Positions 11,563-22,826 of a DNA stretch of 64,000 nt are shown piece by piece. The first letter of the stretch is position 1. The number at the start of each line of letters is the position of its first letter. The position numbers and the translations under genes are program-made. Origin of the DNA: Rhodamnia argentea. Taxonomy: Eukaryota; Streptophyta; Magnoliopsida; Myrtales; Myrtaceae. Location of the stretch: contig NC_063151.1 of assembly GCF_020921035.1 (NCBI RefSeq), positions 26,542,934 through 26,606,933 on the forward strand. Direction: 5' to 3'. Under the pieces are notes generated by a model, which made no database searches, was not told where the DNA came from, and saw only the letters and a list, made by a program, of their open reading frames with translations.

Positions 11563-14329
11563 ATGGCTTTTAGAGGTCGCGGCCGCGGCCGAGGGAGATT
11601 TGGCGGTGGTGGCGGCACCTCCTTTGCCAAGCAAGAGCCTTTTGTTCTTTTCCCGGTGAGTTATATCTTGTTCTTGTTTACTGGGATTGCCGTTCCCCTT
11701 CGTCTTGCAGCAGTTGAAGTTTCCTTTGAAGGTTAAGAGTGTTCTTTATATATACGGTGAAGTTCTTTTGTGTGTAATTGCAGGATGTCGATTTACCTGC
11801 AGTGCGAGATGTGTCTAAGGAGGAAAGGGCACTTGTAGTTTGGAGTTCAAGGCTACAAAATTTCTGGAAATCGTCTCCTTATTACCTTGAAGAGACCATT
11901 TCAAGCGGTGAGCAGTTTTTCTTCAGAGTTGCTTGCTTTAGATTTGTTTAAATGAGAGAGTAACTTTCGCATAAATTTGGCTTTGAGTGATGTTGGCACT
12001 CATTTTCTTGAACGAAGTTGGTTGTTTTACATAGATCTAGCCTTCTCTCGTTGACTGTTTTTACTTCAAGTATACTTCGGCTGCATCTACCGTTTCATCA
12101 TTTCAAGACAGTTATTTGAATAATTTGATGCCCCTCGAATTAAAATTCTAGTGGCTCTTCCACGTCTATCACGTTGTACGTGTGTGTTTTTAGCAAGCCA
12201 AAGCACCGATATAGAGAGATTCTCTGACCGGGAAAAGATAAAGGCCAAGCCGACACGTGATTCATTCATGCAGTTCCTAGATGCTAATGCTTCTAATTTC
12301 CCCAGGGAACTTGTAGCAGGTTTGCAATCTGAAAGATTATTCTTCCCGACAGTGTCTAACTTTGCTTGCTTTATTTGGTTTTGTCAACACGTTCTGACTT
12401 TTGTTTGTTAATGCAATAAGTAGATACTCGAGAGGAACAGAGGAGAAAGAGGAGAAAGGTGCAGTGGAACCCAGAGTCAGGTTTGATGATAAATGACACT
12501 TGATTATGATCTCGCCAATTCTGAGTTTTCAGTTTCCTGAGAAAATTTCTTCAAATGTTTGCCCTGCTATTTGCCTTGATGATGGTTTCTCTCTAGTCGC
12601 TACTAATCAGTAATCACTTCAATGTAATTTATTATAGTTTTAAGGAGAATCTCATAGATTGTGTTTTGAGGCCAAAAAACTACAAATTTCTGAGATTCTG
12701 CTTCCCAGAGTCAGGTTTGATGATAAATGACACTTGATTATGATCTCGCCAATTCTGAGTTTTCAGTTTCCTGAGAAAATTGCTTCAAATGTTTGCCCTG
12801 CTATTTGCCTTGATGATGGTTTCTCTCTAGTCGCTACTAAGCACATCAATGTAATTAATTATAGTTTTAAGGAGAATCTCATAAATTGTGTTTTGAGGCC
12901 AAAAAACTACAAATTTCTGGGATTCTGCAAAATTTGTGCAGCCTTGAAGGTGGTGAGCAGATGCATAGATTTGCGTATATACTTCACGCACAAATTTTAA
13001 GGATGAATGGCATTTGAATGCTTTATTTCTTGTATCAGCGGAACAGCTCGTGCTTCTTAGTGCTCATGCTAAGATTGTCTTTATTTACTGAGAGTTCCTG
13101 GGGTCATGGTGAATGACATCTGTTTTTTGGCAATATACCATTACTCTTTGCTAGTAAAGTCTGGTCTCCATCTTTCCTAAATTAGGTCCGTCAGAACTGA
13201 TTTTGATGAAACATGAATGTCCTTTTGCAGGCTTGCAGAAGCTAGATCTCTTTGAGAAGCTTGAGCAGAAGTATCAGGTAAAAACTTTTACTATGCAGGG
13301 ATCCCTCTGTTTACCCCTTTTCTTTGTCTTCTTCAAACATACACAATTTTAGCATTCAAGGCCTTCTCTGACCTTTTTGCATCCTATCTGGTAGCCTAAC
13401 TTGATAGTTTGTCCCTGTTTGTAGGGCCAAGAAGAGAAAGGTGAAAAGGAAAAGAAAGAAGGCGAAGAAGAAGAGCAAGATGATGAAGTGGAGGAGGCTG
13501 ATGAAGAATTTAGTGATGATGGGGATTACAACCAGGTTCGTTCAGAATTAACGTGAATATATTAGCAAGTATTGATTTCGTATGACTTAACAATAAAAAC
13601 TGCAATTCATGAATACATCTGCTTCTGCTCATTGATCAAGAAATAATCCCCTGGAATTGAGTTCCTTTTTGTCACCAAAGGTCCCAAATACTATGAACAA
13701 AACTCTGGAGATGAACCACAGATCTGATGTTCATGCTTATTTTCCTTTCACAATGGGAATCGGTCCATTCATATTTGCGACAGAGATTGCTAGCCAGAAG
13801 AAGATAATATTGGCTAATAGATTCTATCAACATAGACTTGTTTGGATGGGCAAACTCTAAAATTATAAATTTCTAACTTATCATGCTGGTTGGTTGGTAG
13901 ACAACCAGCCTCTATGTGAGATCATGTAGAGAGACATTTAGATACAGTTAAAACGAAAGCATTCAGTGGCTAGTGGATGGACTTGCAATTTCACTAATGA
14001 ACTCTTGCTGTGATTTGATAGATTCCTTTAGTTTGTTTCTATGTTTCTTTGCTTGGTAAGAAAGGATAAAATACGAGAGCATGCGTTTTTTCTTGTATTA
14101 AAGAACTTTACCAGTAATGGATTTCATCTGATGTTACAGAATGTAGACTTCGATGATGATGAAGACGATTTCAACATGGCAGATGACAATGACGGTGAGT
14201 CCTGCTAACACAGGATGGATAACCACGATGCTTTGGAATACACTCGTTGAGATGTGCCAAACCAGATATCCTGTTTCCTGTCTCTGATTTTCTGACTGTT
14301 CTTTCGTTGCAGATGAAGGCATTTTTTAG
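11563..14329 (+). CDS. RPC7: DNA-directed RNA polymerase III subunit RPC7-like (Rpc31 family)
   Basis: Eight exons join in frame: 11563-11655, 11784-11907, 12194-12319, 12421(or 12424)-12480, 13231-13277, about 13426-13535, 14140-14194 and 14313-14329. They give about 210 residues, the usual size. The start MAFRGRGRGRGRFGGGG is the Gly-Arg-rich N-terminus typical of the family. The middle has KEERALVVWSSRLQNFWKSS and PRELVA, then a basic REEQRRKRRKVQW, then GLQKLDLFEKLEQKYQ. The C-terminus is very acidic (EEEEQDDEVEEADEEF, then DDDEDD) and ends DDEGIF. RPC7 belongs to the Pol III-specific RPC3/6/7 trimer that helps open promoters of tRNA and 5S genes in the nucleus. The exon 4 acceptor is a tandem AAG/TAG, and the intron after exon 4 carries a copy of its own donor. 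The base at the exon 6 acceptor should be rechecked. Confidence 0.85.
12470..12930 (+). repeat. 234-bp tandem duplication in RPC7 (exon 4 end and intron 4)
   Basis: CCCAGAGTCAGGTTTGATGA occurs at 12470 and again at 12704. The two copies run in parallel, nearly identical, through CAGTTTCCTGAGAAAAT and ACTACAAATTTCTG to about 12930. Copy 1 includes the last 11 coding bases of exon 4 and its donor. Copy 2 therefore carries a second, identical exon-end-plus-donor inside the intron. A few small differences, such as a short insertion near 12606, show that it is not brand new. Confidence 0.85.
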
Positions 14330-14985
14330 TTACTCTTTCAACGTGTTTCGGCCGGCCCTTCTCGATTATACTAATATGCACATCCAAGCTCAAGGAATCC
14401 TAACTTGGCAGTTGGCATTTGCCCGGCTTTTTTGCATTCAAGAAGAAGATGGCCTGTATATACGATGTTCCATGCAGCAGCAAGTCGGCCAGCAGCATCG
14501 TTTATGCGATTCTTTTTTATCGAACGTCTCTCTCTTAGATTTTGACATTCCTCGTATGGAGGACATGGTTCGAGCTCATTTTAGCTTGCATCTGTCGGAT
14601 GACCCAGTCCCCCCTCCTTGGGGACCTCACAAATTTCTGCCAATTCCTTCTGGCCTTAATCAAGGGTTGTGCTAGAGTTCATCAAATGTTCCTAGTCGCC
14701 AATGCTATGACCGCACTCCACATTTTCGAATCACTTTAAGTTTCTAAATTGCTTTGTTGGGCTCTTAAATTTCTTGTTCTGCATCCATTTTCCGCAGCAT
14801 TTGCGCAATCTTCAGTGTGCCCTTGACTGATTCTCTGAGTTCATGGAACTTTACAGTGGTTTCATTTCTTCCGTGTTGCGCAAGTTACCTAAAGAGATAC
14901 ATACATACGTACTTACGTAGGTAAAAATATATCTATGTACACATGCCGGGTTCTTTTTCTCCGCTGAAGAATTTTTTTTCTTTTT
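14330..14985 (+). other. RPC7 3' UTR and downstream region
   Basis: No further coding exon is seen after the TAG at 14327-14329. ORFs on the plus strand (for example 14247-14675) run across the last intron and exon in another frame and match nothing known. The 3' UTR probably ends within the first few hundred bases; I see no single decisive polyadenylation signal. Confidence 0.3.
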
Positions 14986-15039
14986 TTTTTGGGTCAAACC
15001 GCTAAAGAAGTTAAAACAAGCAAGAAATCAGGTATATGG

Positions 15040-15300
15040 CTCATGGGCCGTTTCGATGACTTAAAAGGCCTTTTTTCCCTGGGCCCGGCCCAAAATTTAG
15101 GGTTTTGGAGAAATGCTATAAGGCCTGGTAACGGCGGATTCTTCTTCTTTCTTCTTCGGCCGCCGCTCCCAAAACCCTGCTGCTTCCTCCTCCTCCATCC
15201 TTTTAAATTGGCCGTCTCCCGGCCTTACCCGAGACCAAATCTCTCTCTCCCTTCTCTGTCTCCTTCTCTCTCCGTGTCTCGTGTGAAATGAGCATGCTGT
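15040..15300 (+). promoter_or_regulatory. Promoter-like stretch with site II and telo-box motifs
   Basis: GGGCCCGGCCCA near 15080 is followed by TTAGGGTTTTGG near 15096 (a telo box). Next come pyrimidine-rich leader-like sequences, TTCTTCTTTCTTCTTCGG and TCTCTCTCCCTTCTCTG. This layout is typical of plant housekeeping genes of the translation type. No convincing protein follows: the first ATGs open only 2- and 8-codon frames, and a 65-residue basic ORF at 15383-15580 matches no family. Either a non-coding transcript or the remnant of a gene starts here. Confidence 0.35.
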
Positions 15301-16406
15301 TTGTTTGCGACTGACGATTCGATTGTTTTCGTAATAGATTTTGGGATTCTTTCTCTTGTGGTTTTTGGATAATTAGCAGAGAATGTGTATCGGCGTGGCG
15401 CGACGAAGGTGCGCCAATCGCCGAAAGGTGATCTCTGCGAAATCGAGAAGGGGAAGGTGGGCAGTTGGAGCTCAACTTTCCATTGAGCTCTTCAACAATC
15501 ATCTTCCCCACATTCCTTCTTTCCGTCTTCAGTCGTCTTTTTTGCATGATACGTCCAAAGTTTTGTCATTTTTCACTTAGGGTCACTGCATCGGAAGTGG
15601 TTGATCTTTTCTCCAACGCTTCGGTCGGAAAATTTGATTTTGCTGTTTTGGGATTTTTTAGAACCCTTTCTTTTTCTTATCTTTTGTGAGCGCAGATCAG
15701 TGAAATGTGCAAGAAAGGTTTTCTTTAAAAAGTTGAGGACTTTTAGAGTTGCAAAGAGAGATCTAACCAAGCAGCACTGACAGAGTTTGGGCCAAAGGAT
15801 TGAAATTTTGGACGATCTGTGCTAAGTTTGCAGAATCCACTTTGCTCCTTCCTCAAACATTGATAACTTGATTGAACCAAGGCATTGAAGTTTTGGTTAA
15901 TTTGCAGAGCAGAACAAGTAGCACGGATACATATTACTGCCATACAGAGCTAAATGAAAGTTCTAAGAACGTACAAAAGCTAAATGAAAGTCCTAAGAAC
16001 AACAAAGAATGCTGGAGCTGTCGAGCTTTTGATTTTCCGAAGTACTAAAATGAAGCAACAGAGGTTGCTGTTCTAGTCTGATTTGAGAGCAATGAGATTT
16101 ATGGAGATTGAATCGCTAGGTTCCGGATCCGGCTAGATCGCCTCACCGGAGTGTTCTGAATTCGGCTAGATCTCCTGGCAGACGTTGCAACAGCCGTCCT
16201 CGATTCTCCTGTTCCATCCTCCTGCTTGAGCAATTGAAAGCATTCGTGTTAATTAATTAAGAATACTCAATTCTTGGTGTTCAGAACAGACTATGATTTT
16301 CTTTCATTTACTTTCATTGGTGTCCTATATCTAAAGTTCCCGCTGATTCGCTCCCTATTCACTCTCTTTCTGATAAAGTTCCTCGATTCAGAGCGTATAA
16401 AAGGGT
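15301..16406. other. Possible non-coding transcript / intergenic
   Basis: Downstream of the promoter-like stretch there are intron-like words such as GGTTAATTTGCAG at 15895-15907, but no open frame. A short direct repeat, AGCTAAATGAAAG-TCCTAAGAAC, occurs at about 15949 and 15978. The right part (about 16200-16406) probably holds the 3' UTR of the minus-strand gene that ends at 16407. Confidence 0.25.
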
Positions 16407-18539
16407 TCAGTAAAGTGAATTAAAATGAATGGAACTGCGACTCAGCGATAGATCTGAAATGGCTAGAAGCACAATTGAGCAATTCCCTCCAGGATTGACA
16501 CAAACCTGTGGCTTCTTAAAGTTCCTGTCAGCAGTGAAGCTTCCATGTGAAGGGGAGTCCATGGAAGAAAATCCCGAGAAAGTCGGCTGTGTCACATTGA
16601 CTTTGATACGTGACTTATCCGTGGACACAGAATTTGTGCTCTCTTCGACTTTGCCAATCATCTTGCTTTTCACTTCTCTGCTCCTGTGCGAGCTGCTCAG
16701 CTCTCCGACCACGAATTCTCCGAGCAGCTCGATTTTCGGTGCTCGACTTTGGTTAGACTGTGCACTGGCTTCCTCCGGTGCATAAATGGGAGATGGATCT
16801 TTAATTGAATTTGGAACAAGTGGCTCGGTGCAGTCCTGTTCTTTCTTCTGGAATTGCGGCTCGTGCTTTTCTTCAGCCACAGGTTCAGGACACAGTTGTT
16901 TCTTCAAAGGAGAAGAACAAACAGGATTGGCTGGATTCCTTTTGCCTTTCGAGAACAGGCGGAAGAGGAAAGCTGCGGAAATCGCCAATGACACAGCTAA
17001 TAAACCAATTATAGCATTGTAAATCGACTCAGTTCCAATGCGAACCATAAGCACTTCATTGTTCAATTCTGCTTCAGGCTTTCCGATGGGGAAATTTACT
17101 CCACTTTCCTCATCAGTTCTTCCCCATTCTTTCTCGACTTCAATTCGCACCGATGTCTGAGTTTCTGGTTCCCATGGCAGAGTGGCTTGCATATCCAAGG
17201 CAGTAGGAATTTCAAAGTCCAAGTTCTCTGCATTTTTGCTCTGCTGCAACTCAAAACCTTCAGTCAGTTGATCAGAAACCTCATCTGGTTTAACAATTCC
17301 CTGATCAGTATGAGAACTGTCCTCCAAACTCAGCTCCGGTTCCTCCCCGACATCGACCACAGCCAATCCCTCCTCATTTCCGTCGTCATTACTATTTTCA
17401 ATAGCTCCTAGCCCGAATTCAACCACCTCCTCTTGATCTTCAAGCTCATCAATACTGTCCACGTTCTTCACCAAAAAACCGACTTCATTTTCAGATTCAC
17501 GTGCATGATTCATGAGGTTTGAGCCACATCCAAGCCCAAGAGCTCTCCCATGTAAAGCAGTTTCTTCATATGTAAAATTCTCGATTCTCCAGTACCCATC
17601 TTCACTGACCCCAACTTCGTGTGAAATTGACGAAGCTGAGTTCATGTCGGACATATATGATGAGGCTGGAAATACCAGCACTACAAGCAAAAGCAAGGTC
17701 TTGAGTAGCTCTTGGCAAATTGAGCTTCTCTGCTCTTCTTCTCCCTCCTCCTCTTCAACTTCATCATCACTATCCCCATGATCTTCTTCCCCTTCTAGCT
17801 TCAGAATGTCACAGGAGCTAACCGAGCCAGCTCCCTCTCCATTGACATTTCCCGTCTCGTTAGGACTCCCGCCCAAACTTGATCCCTCCTTTCCTTTCCC
17901 CACCTCTTTCTCTTTCTCCAGGCGAAGCGCGAACTCTCGCTGCCTATCTGGCTTGTACCGGAGGAACTGGGGCCGCGGAGATAGGTAATTCGTGTACTGT
18001 CCGTAAGGAAGCAAAGATTCCTTGCCGTGCCCATCGGCCGACGAGGATGGGGATATCTTGGAACCGCTGGTGCTGGGGCTCGCTTTGACGGGCTCTGAAT
18101 AGGAAATGGGGATGTTTCCGACTGGGTGGTTGGATCTGTTTCTTTCTGTTAAGACCTTGTTCTCTGGAGGAGTAACCTTTGAAGCTCCCCCAGAGGGCAG
18201 ATTCTTCTTCGGTGAAGGATTCTTCGTGTTGCAGAACCCTAATTGCCGAAAATGAAGACTTTGATCTTTCTCATCTGCATCATTCATACACACGATTCAG
18301 CTCGTTAAGCAACAAACTGATGATAAGCTCCTCCTTTTTCTTGAAAATCTCTTTGATCAATTTGTCTTTGGCGGCAAATAAACATTCACGTGCATAGAGA
18401 ACAATCAAGCATTTCGGAAAGAGAGGGAGAGAGAGAGAGAGAGAGAGAAAGAGAAAGAGAGAGACATACCAGAAACAGAGGGCTTCACATTGGGAGATCT
18501 TTTAGCTGAAGAAGAGGAGGGACTCTCGATGACATCCAT
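16407..18539 (-). CDS. Plant-specific two-span membrane protein of unknown function
   Basis: Two exons, 18539-18470 and 18274-16407, splice in frame to 645 residues. Exon 1 encodes MDVIESPSSSSAKRSPNV and ends SVS. Exon 2 continues DEKDQSLHFRQLGFCNTKNP. The long open frame that begins at 18293 is not the true start, because its first codons lie in the intron. The N-terminal third is Ser/Pro/Lys-rich with a conserved-looking SPRPQFLRYKPDRQREFALR. Two hydrophobic spans follow, at about residues 212-231 (LLKTLLLLVVLVFPASSYM) and 441-463 (IIGLLAVSLAISAAFLFRLF), with a long acidic segment between them. The C-terminal part is polar and ends SLSRSSIHFNSLY. I know similar uncharacterised plant transmembrane proteins, but no function. 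The last residues may differ if a small 3' intron exists. Confidence 0.75.
18421..18464. repeat. (GA)n microsatellite in intron 1 of the membrane-protein gene
   Basis: A run of GAGAGA with a few GAAAGA interruptions ends only about six bases from the exon 1 donor. On the transcribed strand it is a CT-rich intron start. Confidence 0.85.
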
Positions 18540-18960
18540 GCCGACGAATTTCGGTTAGACTTTCAGTTTCTTCAGTTTCTTGATTTACTTCTCTTTTTGG
18601 AGGGAGATAGCGGGAGGGATGAAGATGGATTGGAGGGAGATAGCAGAAGGGCTGAAGATGGAGAATTCGACCGTTGGGAAGCGGGGCGGTACTGTTTATA
18701 GTGCAGACCTCTTTTGAATTCCAAACAGCCCTCTCCATTTTTGACCGTTGAGGTGTCCAGACCGATTTCTGTAACGGCTATTAAGGAGCGGAGCCTCGGG
18801 TCAAATTGGGCCTCGTCCTGGAGGCCCAAAGAGAGTGGACCGAGTTGGCCCAGATCCGAATATTTTCTTTGCTCGCGAGTCCATTTTCAGCCACAAATCA
18901 ATTCCCATGACCCAGCGATGAGGTTAACCAACGTTTCGACCCACGAACTATCCGACCGAC
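18540..18960 (-). promoter_or_regulatory. Promoter of the membrane-protein gene
   Basis: Upstream of the start at 18539 the region contains several TGGGCC-type words: TTGGGCCTCG near 18807, AGGCCCAAAG near 18822 and TTGGCCCAG near 18845. These site II elements, bound by TCP factors, are common in promoters of constitutive plant genes. No TATA box is seen. Confidence 0.35.
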
Positions 18961-20390
18961 CTTGAGGACCACAACGATGGCCATTTAAGGAGCCAGTCGA
19001 AGCACGAGCGGGCGGCCGAGGTGATCGGCACTTGGTAGCACGAGGACTCACGATCTATAGATACCGGGCCCGTGCCTAATCCTAATCCTAATCCTAATCC
19101 ACACTGAAACGCCAATCCCTTGAAGTTAGCTATAGTAAGTTTAGTAGTCCGACCTCCTTAAAGATCGGGAACCAAGGCCCTCTCCTTTTTTTTGGAATGC
19201 GTATTCAGGAACATCGACCGAGGTGGAACCAAAAAACCGAGGGCAGCGAAAACAAATCACGAAGCCATGCCCACGAATCGGCTATGCTTAAAGCACGCGA
19301 AGATAAATCGGCCCACGCATCTTGATCTCGAGAGGATTGCAGTTCGAATAAGTTCTGATTAGTATGGAAGAAATCATAGTTTACAGGAGCGTGTATGAAT
19401 CTAATAACATTCTCATCAGGATGGTCCCCCTCCCCTTCCCCCTCCCCCGAATCTTTCGCACCGTGTTTCTTTGAACTCGGGCGAGGCGAAAAACGGGTCC
19501 GCGACCGAAGAGCTCCCGAACCTCTAACCGCGAGCCTGACAAAGAGAAACAACATCGGCATTACAGACAAAGGCAGAAGGCCTTGTGGCCCGTGTGGATG
19601 GGACATAAGTTAATCGACTAGCTACCACCGCAAAACTAATAAACAAAAACCTCGCGTTCTGAATAGTAGCAGTGGCACCCCACATGAAAAGAGAGAGAAG
19701 AATCAAACCGACCAAGCTAAAACTACAGCTTTAATTATCTCCTTAAATCAATCTGAGGTTTCCGATGTTCTTCATCCTAGGAAAAGCCCTGGTTCCTAGG
19801 CGGTCACGACCCAAAAAAAAAATTAAAAAAAATTAAAAAAGGTGGGAGATTTCTGGGGTTCTTTTCGCATTCAATGCGGAAGATGAGCTCGACCCATTTC
19901 CGCGGCATCCTTCCTGTTTGGATCGAAACCAAGATTCCGAAATGGACCGAACTGCTGAGCCCTAGGAACCCAAACCCGGTTCGGTTCTCTTTCTCTCCGG
20001 TATCAAAATCTAAGATTCCCCCCACTTGAAGCCAGCGCCAGATGATGCCGTACTTTATCCGAGCAGCGCGGGGAAGGTGGGGGTGGGGGGTGCTCGTCGT
20101 AATTCGAAACATGAGCGCGAGACGACGCAAACCATGGGCCCGGACCCGGGCCCCTCGGGCCGAGTAGATTGGACGCCGGACGGACTCCCCCCACCTTCTC
20201 GTGGGAAGAGCTTTTTTCCCTCAAGGAAAAGGATAAAACCAGGGATGGATTTGAATAAGAAATTGGGGTTGTCGGTGTTTGAATCTGAAGAGACATACTT
20301 TTGTTTAATCGATCTCCTAACCTAACGTCTCTTTCCTCTGTTTTGACTCTGAGAAAATATGACGAAAGCATGTAGGAAATTTCTCTCAAA
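18961..20390. other. Unassigned GC-richer stretch with ORFs that match nothing
   Basis: Positions 19074-19098 hold four CCTAAT repeats. The minus strand then has a 133-residue ORF (19606-19205) with GEGEGEGDHPDENVIRFIHA and an overlapping 63-residue ORF (19715-19524). Farther on are ORFs of 108 (20130-19804) and 128 residues (20389-20003). They lack recognisable domains and cannot be joined through plausible splice sites. The base composition differs from the AT-rich flanks. This may be a decayed gene, an old organelle-derived insert or a non-coding transcript; I cannot decide. Confidence 0.3.
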
Positions 20391-22826
20391 GTTTGATTTT
20401 TTTATTTTTTTCTTTCCTTTTGGAATTGGGATTTTTTTTTTTTGCATGTGGAGGGGTCCTAGTCCGCGTAACATTCCTCCCCTTCTTTTTCCTCAATTCT
20501 CCTATTTCGGTGATATTTGAATTCGAGAAAAGAATGGATCACGAACGGAGCCTAAAGACGCATTCGCATTTCGGAGATCAAGAATGTCATTTTGTAGGAA
20601 GCATGAGTGAATCGAAATACATACGTATCGACTAGAATGAGAAGTTGCGTATACTTACATCAAAGAAACTCCCAAGTCCCACCACATTTATTTACTGTAC
20701 TATGTTTCCAGCCTCGCAACGTGTTCGATGGTGTACCTGATTGGACAAAGAAAGAGTGAACCGCAAGTCTGCTTTCAAATTGGTCCCCGTTGTTTTTCAA
20801 AAGAGGGACAATTTTCTAATTAAGAGCAAGGATTAATAATCTGAATTCACACCAGCGCACGAGAACCGTCATTGAGGAAGGAGGGCAATTAGGGGATTCC
20901 ACATTGATGTCGAAGACGCAGCCGGCAAACCTTATCTACTTCCACTGCAACAAGTGTGCAGTCGATTGAGGCATGGGGCTAAGGTAAACAAATATCTAAT
21001 CCAACAAAAAAAAATTACTAAAAAAAGAAAAAGGGGGAAGCGCAAATACCGAAACTGCCCCTTAATGATGACGTCCCCCCCTTTCTTGTTTTTTTTTTTT
21101 TTATCTTTATCCAGGAAGCACGTGAGGCCGTAATGAGATAGATTGCTTGCTAAGGGAGAGAGGGAGGGAAAAAGCTACTGCCCCCATCAATCATGTCGAA
21201 TTCTCTAATCATTGCTGATAAGAAACCCAGGCGTTCATTTGTCCCTGCCCAAAAAAAAAAAAGCTGCAAGTGCTATGAAACCAATGCTTGGATGCTAAGT
21301 ATAAATGCCTCTCAGCTTTTCAGTTCATCATCATCTTTGAGAAAATATATATATTGCCCTTTTTTCCTCCACAATTGAAAATTTAAAGCGGGCTCATCTA
21401 TTGAGTATTTAAAAAAAAAAAAAAGTGAATCGGAAGGCATTCTGAATCCTTCAATCGGTACATCGATTGCATAACCTTGCTACGTATAAACCGTTCTTGC
21501 GTCAAGAGACCCGAATCAAGTTAGCACTTCGGTAACAAGATCGACTTAATGCGGCCCGAGTCTCTTAGCTGAACGAGAAACTGGAGCGGCTTATGAGCAG
21601 AACGGCGGTTGCTGCAACCACGTTTATTACATAGCTATCTTCGCGTTTTTGCTTAACTAATTCACGTTGAGAAATAGATAATCGTCGAGATGCAAGCCTG
21701 TCAATTTTTCCTTCCTTGGAGGAGGTTGGACCCCCGATAAATGTAAGGCTTCGACTCAAAGTCGAGCGAGAGGTTGTGATTTTAGAGTCTAGTTAGAATC
21801 GAGAACTTCGAGCTAAAAAGTTTGGATATGCAGAGGAAGTTTTTCTTTGTCGTTAGAAGGTACTTAACATGTTCGATTAGTATGCGCGGTAGAAGGGGGT
21901 ATTTTTGCCACTCTCATGGAGCTTAACATTCCATAACATTGTGTCGGTGTGTCTAGCGGTCTAATTGTTAATTTAGCGTAAGCTTTCTATTAAGTTTGGT
22001 ATTTTATGTGTCCATTAAACTTAGATCGATTTTTCGAAATGAATGAGGTAAAATAAAACATTCACCACGACATAATTACCCTACAGAAATAAGAGGAATG
22101 AGGAAAACATTGAAAAGATGACATGTCCAATGATAAAGCGTAAAGTTTCCATTTTACCTTTTGAAAGCGAATCTCTCTCTCTCTCTCTCGTGGATAGCCA
22201 TGTTTGACAATCAAGGGAGCTCTAACATGGTTGGCTATTAACAGCCAAAGGACTTTGCACATCAAGTTGGTTCAAGGACAGCCTTTTTTGGTGCCTTTTC
22301 AAGTTCTAACCAGAAAGGGGGTGAGTACATTTGATTATTGACCATTAGTGATCCATTCACATGGGAACTTTTTTTGGCTGTGACCTCTTTCAAAACGTGG
22401 TGATCTGATTTCAACTTTGCTTTCTTTGGCCGAAACAGAAAGAAACCCACATGCATCATAAGCTTGAGCAGAGGACAACATGAACCCCATATTTGACAAT
22501 CGACGGTCGTGTTGGATTAGCACAATTGCAATTCGTCGCCTTCGAAAACATAAATATGGCCAAGAGATTTTTATCATTTCCATGCGCTTTCATTGCAATA
22601 AACCTGTAAGCAGCCATTTTTCACACAAGAAAAACGACTGTCGAGGACAATTTACACAAGCACTCTGGCTGGCTCATCCTATTTCTTTTCTTTGTTTCAC
22701 ATCAAGTGGCAAACTCATGAAGCTCCGAGATGGAAGCTCTGTTTCCAATTCTAACAACCTTGAAAACCAAACTGCTCCTAACTTCACTAATGCATAAGAG
22801 AGTTTTTTCTTTTTTTTTTTCAAATC
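20391..22826. other. Intergenic, no supported gene
   Basis: AT-rich with T- and A-runs and only short ORFs that match nothing. Near 22192-22247 the words GATAGCCATGTT and AACATGGTTGGCTAT form a short imperfect hairpin around TCAAGGGAGCTCT. The right end probably includes the IQD 3' UTR. Confidence 0.35.

Noticed and set aside
14247-14675. 142-residue plus-strand ORF after RPC7 exon 7
   Set aside because: It runs through the last intron and terminal exon in a different frame from the gene and matches nothing.
19074-19098. CCTAAT repeats as an interstitial telomere
   Set aside because: The plant telomere unit is CCCTAAA; these are four copies of a six-base unit, too short and wrong in sequence.
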